From: Ursus arctos
Taxonomy: Eukaryota > Chordata > Mammalia > Carnivora > Ursidae
Direction of reading: 5' to 3'
DNA length: 64,000 nucleotides
Assembly (NCBI RefSeq): GCF_023065955.2
Contig: NW_026622974.1
Location: 25,947,718-26,011,717 of the forward strand
A program made the translations under genes and the position numbers. Numbering within the stretch: position 1 is the stretch's first letter; the number at the start of each line of letters is the position of its first letter. Below, one piece after another: positions 58,557-64,000 of this stretch. The notes below the pieces were generated by a model that made no database searches, was not told where the DNA came from, and worked only from the letters and a program-made list of their open reading frames with translations.

Positions 58557-58768
58557 TTAACGATTTATTTATCTATTTTAGAGAGAGAGTGTGTGTGTGT
58601 ACAAGCGAGGAGGGAGGCAGAGAGAGAGGGAGAAAGAGAGAGCATCCCAAGCCGAATCCCCACTGAGCACAGAGCCCTATGCCAGGCTTGATCCCACAAC
58701 CCTGAGATCACGACCTGAGCTGAAACCAAGAGTCAGATGCTTAACCAACTGAGCCACCAAGGCACCCC
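58557..58768 (-). mobile_element. CAN-SINE, reverse, 16-bp perfect TSD
   Basis: Tail ttaacgatttatttatctat, a GTGTGTGT microsatellite inside the body, core cctgagatcacgacctgagc, head gagccaccaaggcacccc. The TSD ttattttgttcttttt occurs at 58541-58556 and 58769-58784. Confidence 0.96.
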
Positions 58769-58979
58769 TTATTTTGTTCTTTTTACTTTCACTTATTTTA
58801 GTTTTAAAAAATTAACATACATTTCATATTAATAGTTATTTGTAAAGGGTCTAAATATTCCACATGATTCTCACTTTCCACAAACATATAGTACAAAAGC
58901 AGGGAAGAAATAGGCATAATAATGTACTATTAGTATTATTATTTTAATACCTAACAATCATCAAGGATTTTCTATGTTC

Positions 58980-59612
58980 TAGGAACTGTTTTTGAGTGCT
59001 TTACATGTGTAATTCATTTAATCTACACAACTCTACAGCATTGGTGTGGCAAAGATTACTGGGTTTCTCACTAGTTTTTATTCTCCTGTTTTGATATAGT
59101 AATAGAAGTTTCAGCAAAAGGCATATGGTATCTCTTGATACTAGATGTGGCCACTGAATATGTTCTGGCTAATGGGATGTGAGCGGAAGTGACTTGGGGG
59201 AAATTCTGGATCATAGCTGTAATGGAAATGAGAGCCTACTCCTTCTCTTACTCCTCTCCTGCTAGCTGCAGTGTGGACATCTAGCCAGGCGGGAGCTGGA
59301 GTAGCCATCATGGTCCATGAGATGGAAGCCACATTTTAAGAAGAGCAGAATTTGACAAAGGAGCCTAATCCCACAGTCTCACAGCCACCTCCTCAACCCT
59401 ACACTCCTCCATCAGAAATAAACTTCTATTTCTTTTAGGTGGCTGTTATTTTTCCACTATCTAACTAATGCTGTTGGTATCAACACCATTCTCACTTTGA
59501 CATTGGGTAAACTGAAGTACTCAGAGGTTAAGTGATTAGTAGTAGAACCAGGATTTGAACCACAGTTTGGCTTCAGAGTTTTCCCTCTTAACCATAACAT
59601 TCTACTGCCTCT
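58980..59612 (-). mobile_element. MIR SINE, reverse, split by an older-type insertion
   Basis: tgagtgctttacatgtgtaa and ttcatttaatctacacaact (58993-59032) are the reverse MIR 3' part. The remainder continues at about 59495 (gacattgggtaaactgaagt, actcagaggttaagtgatta, gaaccaggatttgaaccaca). About 430 bp of another repeat lies between. Confidence 0.75.
59052..59485 (+). mobile_element. Ancient repeat inserted in a MIR, family not assigned
   Basis: Text such as tctggctaatgggatgtgag, cggaagtgacttgggggaaa, catggtccatgagatggaag and cagaaataaacttctatttc follows a common mammalian repeat with an LTR-like, AATAAA-bearing end. I cannot name it. Confidence 0.5.
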
Positions 59613-61229
59613 GATAAAATTAATTTGTACTTAGTTAATTTTAACACATGTGATTTTCTGCCATCTGTGATTTAGGAGGTCAAGGAATTTTTCTTTGCTC
59701 TGCCGTATTTTGGAATGGGTAAGGGGTATGGTTGAAATTATCTGGATATGGCTAGATTTATGTAGGGAAGGATAGTAAGGCTGATCATGGAAAGCAGAAG
59801 AAAGGGCAGAAGATCATGATAGGGAGATAATTAAATGGGGAAGTGAGGTTTGATTAAACCATTAAAGAGGTTTGATTTGGGCACAGCTGACATGGTGGGC
59901 AAATAGTAACTATGATGAAGAGGAAGGAGATAAAATGAATGTTTTCATGTCTGTGGCTTCTCTGGCTCCATGTCAGTTGAGTCAAGGTTGCCTAACATCT
60001 TGAAGTTGGTCTGATGAGCTGCAAGTTCCATAGAACAATAAAGATTATCTTCTCCAAGGTCCAAAAGAGCATATGATGCTCTCAAAACTTGAGTTTCAAG
60101 GTGACCTTCTCCACATAGTCTCTTCAGTTTTAATGCCTTCCTGGCTTCCTGGAAACCACCAGGAGCAGCATTTCATAGAAAAGCATTTAAAGCTACAATT
60201 TTACTCTGCTGTCTATCCTGGATTTTCCTCTGTCAGTTTTTTGACAGCAAGGGTAAGATAGCCCATGGGATTAGAAAGTATGATATCTAAAATTAGAAGA
60301 TTCTGGAACCATCTCAGATTGACCCCTTACTTTCCATATAGGTTGGCCTAAATCCATTGCAGAACAGAAATGTTTCCTCTCATCATATGATTTTTGAATA
60401 TGTTTCTTCACTTCTCTGGATTTCATTCTCCTTAAGTTTGAATGGAAAGCTTGGAAAGAGAGTGGAAGTCATTCACAGGGATAGCCCTCCATGGTTTTCC
60501 CTTCTCAATAGCTTTGAATTCTCAAAACACTGAAAAAGAAGTCATAGGCCATGAATTTTCTTGAATTCTTCCTTAACTCTTCATTGTCCCAGTTACTTAG
60601 ATAATTGGGAGTCTTATGCACTCATGCCTTTGTCTAAGAATCCATGAAAGAGGAAATGGATGTCTTATTAGGCAAGATGACTTGTATTTGCTTAAACTAT
60701 GACTAAGGCAAAAAGATAATTCCACCTTTAGGAAAGTGGAATTGTTCTAGGGAGAACAATAAGAAGATGCATATGGGCTCCACATTTCTGCCATCTAGGC
60801 AAGACTTCTCATTGAAAGAAGAATGTCCTAACTTCTAACTTCATGAACGTCCTTTCCAGAGAGGAGTGGTATTGACCCTCACTAACAAAGAATTCAATAC
60901 AATTCAGCATATGCTTGATGCAAATCATTATCAAGTTGATAGGGCTTTATGCATGGCAAATTGCTTTCACAGTACAAGGCCCCCTGCCCAATGTAGGTGA
61001 GACACATGAATAAAATATGATCCCTGCTCAGAAGGGTTCCATAATCCAGAGTAGAAAATAGACACATGCATAAATAATTCTAACTCAAGATAGACCCTGA
61101 TATGTACTTTATTAGGAAATGCTAGGAGAACAGTGCAGGAGAGATTACTTCCAATAGGGCTGTAAATGAAGGTTTTTTGCAAAAGTGAGAATTTGTCAGA
61201 CCTATTGCTAATAGCAAATGTAATTTGTC
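59613..61229. other. Gene-free DNA, nothing recognised
   Basis: Short frames only (60-71 codons); mixed composition. Confidence 0.4.
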
Positions 61230-61300
61230 ATCTACTTTACATAGATTATTTCTTTTATGTTTTATTCTCACAATAACCCAATGAGGAAGTACAACATGAA
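61230..61300 (-). mobile_element. Possible MIR fragment, reverse
   Basis: catctactttacatagatta, ttttattctcacaataaccc and aatgaggaagtac resemble the reverse MIR 3' part. Confidence 0.45.
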
Positions 61301-61780
61301 GAAAAAAGCTGGAACATGCAGGAAATTTATTGGGTTAGAGGTACATGTAGCAGGAGTTGATGCTGCTATTTACCTAGAGCAAACTACAGAGTTGCCCATG
61401 TGAGAAGCATCTAGATTTTAAATCACTGCCAGTAATTGAAGAGTGTGCCCTATGGCTTTTGATTTGGGGCTCCTAAAGCAGATTTTATGCATGTCTCATA
61501 GTCTGTATTCTAAGTCTGTTGATACTAACATGCCTTTCAGATTTGGAAAAGATCCTTCTCAGGATTTTCATATAATGTGGTAGCCAACAAGTGGAAAATT
61601 GGAAATTTCATTTTATTGTGTTGAACCACATGAAATTGTCATCTTTGTAGGAATATTGACATTTTCATGTAATTCAACCTTAATGTACATAGATAACATT
61701 GGGCAGCCATTACTTGACTTTAGGACAGAGGGTGACATGATCAAATTCGGGTTTTGAAAGGGTAAGCATGGGAATTTTAT

Positions 61781-61884
61781 TTACTTTACTTTACTTTAAA
61801 TTAAAATTTTGAGGCAATGTTCCATGATTCATTGTTTGCGTGTAACACCCAGTGCTCTATGCAATACCCATCACCAGGCTAACC
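61781..61884 (-). mobile_element. 104-bp L1 3'-end stub with 13-bp TSD
   Basis: Contains aggcaatgttccatgattca and ttgtttgcgtgtaacaccca, matching the 3' UTR of the L1 at 51 kb, with a TTTAC-type tail at the left. The TSD catgggaatttta occurs at 61768-61780 and 61885-61897. It is a very short 5'-truncated retrotransposition. Confidence 0.93.
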
Positions 61885-61897
61885 CATGGGAATTTTA

Positions 61898-63340
61898 GAG
61901 GAGGTACTGGAGTACAAGGACCTGAAGGCAGGAAAGACCTAATACAGTGGTGTTAGTGAGAGATGCTAACACCTGAATGAGTCTCTCGCATTAGGTGTGG
62001 GCTTCTTCAGGGCAGATACCGTGTTTCTGGTAAACGTCTACTGAGAATGGTGTAGGTGCCCAAAAGAGAATTATTAAATGAGTAAGTGAGAGGGTAGGAG
62101 TAGAGAGGAAAGAAAAGACATAACAGATATTCTCCTTGTAGGATCTACTAGAATGTAGAGATAAGAATAGGGTGAAACAAAACAAGTCGTTTTATGTTGT
62201 CAAAGAAATGTCAAGAAGAAAGGAAGAATCAGCAAATAATGTCAGTGGTTCACTTTCTGCTAGTGATTTCTCCAGGCTTCTTCCATTGGCTGACATCTCT
62301 GACAGGGAAAACTTAGAATCTTGAAATGTTATGTTAAACAAACACTTTAAAGATATTGGGGGACGGACTTCTGAATGCTTCATTTCTAGGTGTGGTTTCC
62401 AAGTGCAGAGTTCCTGGGTGTCCCCATTTGCCAGCTCACTTCTGGCCTAGCGGATCTTGGAAGCTCCTTGATTTCTAGTGTCTTTTTCTATTGGCTACTG
62501 CATGGCAAGATAGCCGGGTCTAGTAATGTTGTCCTTTAAAATCTAGCACTGGAAATAACTAGAGAAGTTAATTCAGCGTATCCCAAAGTTTGTTCCTATT
62601 CCAAAAGACATTAATAAGTGTAAAATATATATTTTTAAAATTTTTATGTACAAATAAATATAGGAAATGTTGAGTTAAACAAGATTTAAAGAACTTTTTC
62701 CTTTCTTAAACACTGCTTCTTTCAGATTTTTGCAAAGTGCATGAATCTCCAAAATGGGATGAGAATCTAAAATGTTTCCTAAACTTCATTTACCACTAAA
62801 CCTTTTTCTTAATGAATGTTTCATGTGTGTAGTGTTTTATGGCCTACACTTAAGGAAATGTTGATCTAAGATTGTTTATCTGATATATTTATTACTCTTT
62901 TAGTTCGGGGATGTTCCCTTATTGTTGGCTAAATTTTTAATACTGACTTTGGGTAATTACAGCAGAAATCCACCAAAGGCTTATAATTAGGTATCAGTAT
63001 AACTATAATAATTTTTTAAAACCCTAACTCTAGGGAAAAAAAAGTTAAAAGGAATCATTCCACATTATCAACAGTAGTCATTTTAGTATAGTGGGAATAT
63101 GTAGTTTTTTCCCTTCATTTCTGTCCCAAATACTATTTAAGACTATGTCTCTAATATAAATAGGGAAAAAAAAGAACTAAAAGGAAGAGTGATAGAGGAG
63201 AGTGAAAAGAAGACAATGAGACTCAAATTTTTCAAGATGTTTTTCTTACATAGGTTTCTTCCATTTCATTTTTTATGATGCAATATATTGCAGTTCTTAC
63301 CTTGATCCTTCAGATTGCGTTATTGCAGTTATTAGTAGGC
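61898..63340. other. Gene-free DNA, nothing recognised with confidence
   Basis: A-runs at 63037-63046 and 63164-63173. Opposed short frames near 61991-62383 show no domain. Confidence 0.4.
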
Positions 63341-63600
63341 ACTGTCGGGTGGTAGAAAGGGCCTGGGATTTGGAGATTTAGAGGATTTAGGCTTTAATCC
63401 TAGCTCTCCTGCTTAAGAAAGAAAAACAAAAAACAAAACTTTGGTAAGATGTACTTCTCTGCATGCCACTGTTTTCTTCTGGTTTTTCACTATGGTTCTG
63501 TGATCTTGATAAGCTACTTAACCTGAGCTTCAGGAAGCTCGTCTGTTAACTCTCAAAGGATTTTATAATACCACCCTGCTAGACATAAAATCTAATATTT
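63341..63600 (+). mobile_element. MIR SINE, plus strand, with internal insert
   Basis: gggtggtagaaagggcctgg, gatttaggctttaatcctag and ctctcctgctt match the MIR 5' part. ctgtgatcttgataagctac and ttaacctgagcttcagg continue it after about 75 bp of unrelated A-rich text. Confidence 0.6.
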
Positions 63601-63674
63601 GTGTTAAGTAGCTTTTTAAAATATATTTTCTTCTTTTTTAAAAACTCTATTTTCATTACAAAAAATACATTTTT

Positions 63675-63872
63675 TTAAGTTTATTTATTTATTTATTTGA
63701 CAGAGAGAGGGAGAGAGAGAGAGAACAAGCAGGGGGATTGGCAGGCAGAGGGAGAGGGAGAAACAGACCCACGGAGCAAGGAGCCTGATGCGAGGCTCGA
63801 TCCCAGGACCCTGGAATCATGACCTGGGCCGAAGGCAGCTGATTAACCGACTGAGCCACCCAGGCGCCCCCC
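63675..63872 (-). mobile_element. CAN-SINE, reverse, 14-bp perfect TSD
   Basis: Tail agtttatttatttatttatt at the left, head gagccacccaggcgcccc at the right. The TSD aaaaatacattttt occurs at 63661-63674 and 63873-63886. Confidence 0.96.
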
Positions 63873-63886
63873 AAAAATACATTTTT

Positions 63887-64000
63887 ATTGTTGTAGGCAA
63901 CTTACAAAACACGGGGAATTCATCATAAAATCATAAACAGCACCATGACCTCACCACCCAGCAATATCTACTTTGTTGAATCTGCTTCGCGTTTGCTTGT
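63887..64000. other. Window end, unassigned
   Basis: No feature seen in the last 114 bases. Confidence 0.5.

Overview
This is nuclear DNA of a carnivoran mammal. It carries many tRNA-derived carnivore SINEs (CAN-SINEs) whose heads read GGGGCGCCTGGGTGGC and whose tails end in AAATAAATAAAATCTT, together with carnivore L1 LINEs and older mammal-wide repeats (MIR, L2, L1M, ERVL-type LTRs). Several SINEs have the head variant TGGCACAGCGGTTAAGCG followed by CTTCTTCCTCTCCCACTCCCCCTGCTTGTG. I associate that variant from memory with bears and the giant panda; the taxon is an inference, not a database result.

I found no host protein-coding gene and no convincing exon. Every long open frame that I could interpret is an L1 relic or an accidental translation of a SINE or L1 5' UTR. 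The window is best read as intergenic or deep intronic, AT-rich DNA built up by repeated retrotransposon insertion.

Layout. 1-10 kb: a CAN-SINE, an ERVL LTR, old L1M pieces on both strands, and an inverted repeat of about 330 bp with arms near 3.9-4.2 kb and 6.8-7.1 kb. 10-23 kb: mostly unique or ancient DNA with a few SINEs and MIRs. 23.0-26.4 kb: a reverse-strand L1 that reaches its 5' end and is flanked by a target-site duplication (TSD), but has lost three internal blocks. 29.4-31.8 kb: a 5'-truncated L1, then MIR and L2. 32-50 kb: MIRs, SINEs, old L1 pieces, an ERVL LTR at 41.3-41.8 kb, and a 27-nt U6 snRNA fragment with its own TSD at 46.18 kb. 50.9-58.0 kb: a near-complete 7-kb reverse-strand L1 with an 18-bp perfect TSD. 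It contains a SINE and a second, 282-bp L1 fragment, has a CpG-rich 5' UTR with tandem repeats, and carries 283 bp of extra DNA upstream of its normal 5' start. 58-64 kb: MIRs, SINEs and a 104-bp L1 stub.

The biology here is retrotransposition. L1 proteins supplied the machinery for the SINEs, the U6 fragment and the truncated L1 copies, and the nested TSDs give an order of insertion. The most useful leads are the candidate L1 5' transduction (57688-57970), the tailless U6 retropseudogene (46183-46209), the inverted repeat, and the internally deleted but TSD-flanked L1 at 23-26 kb.
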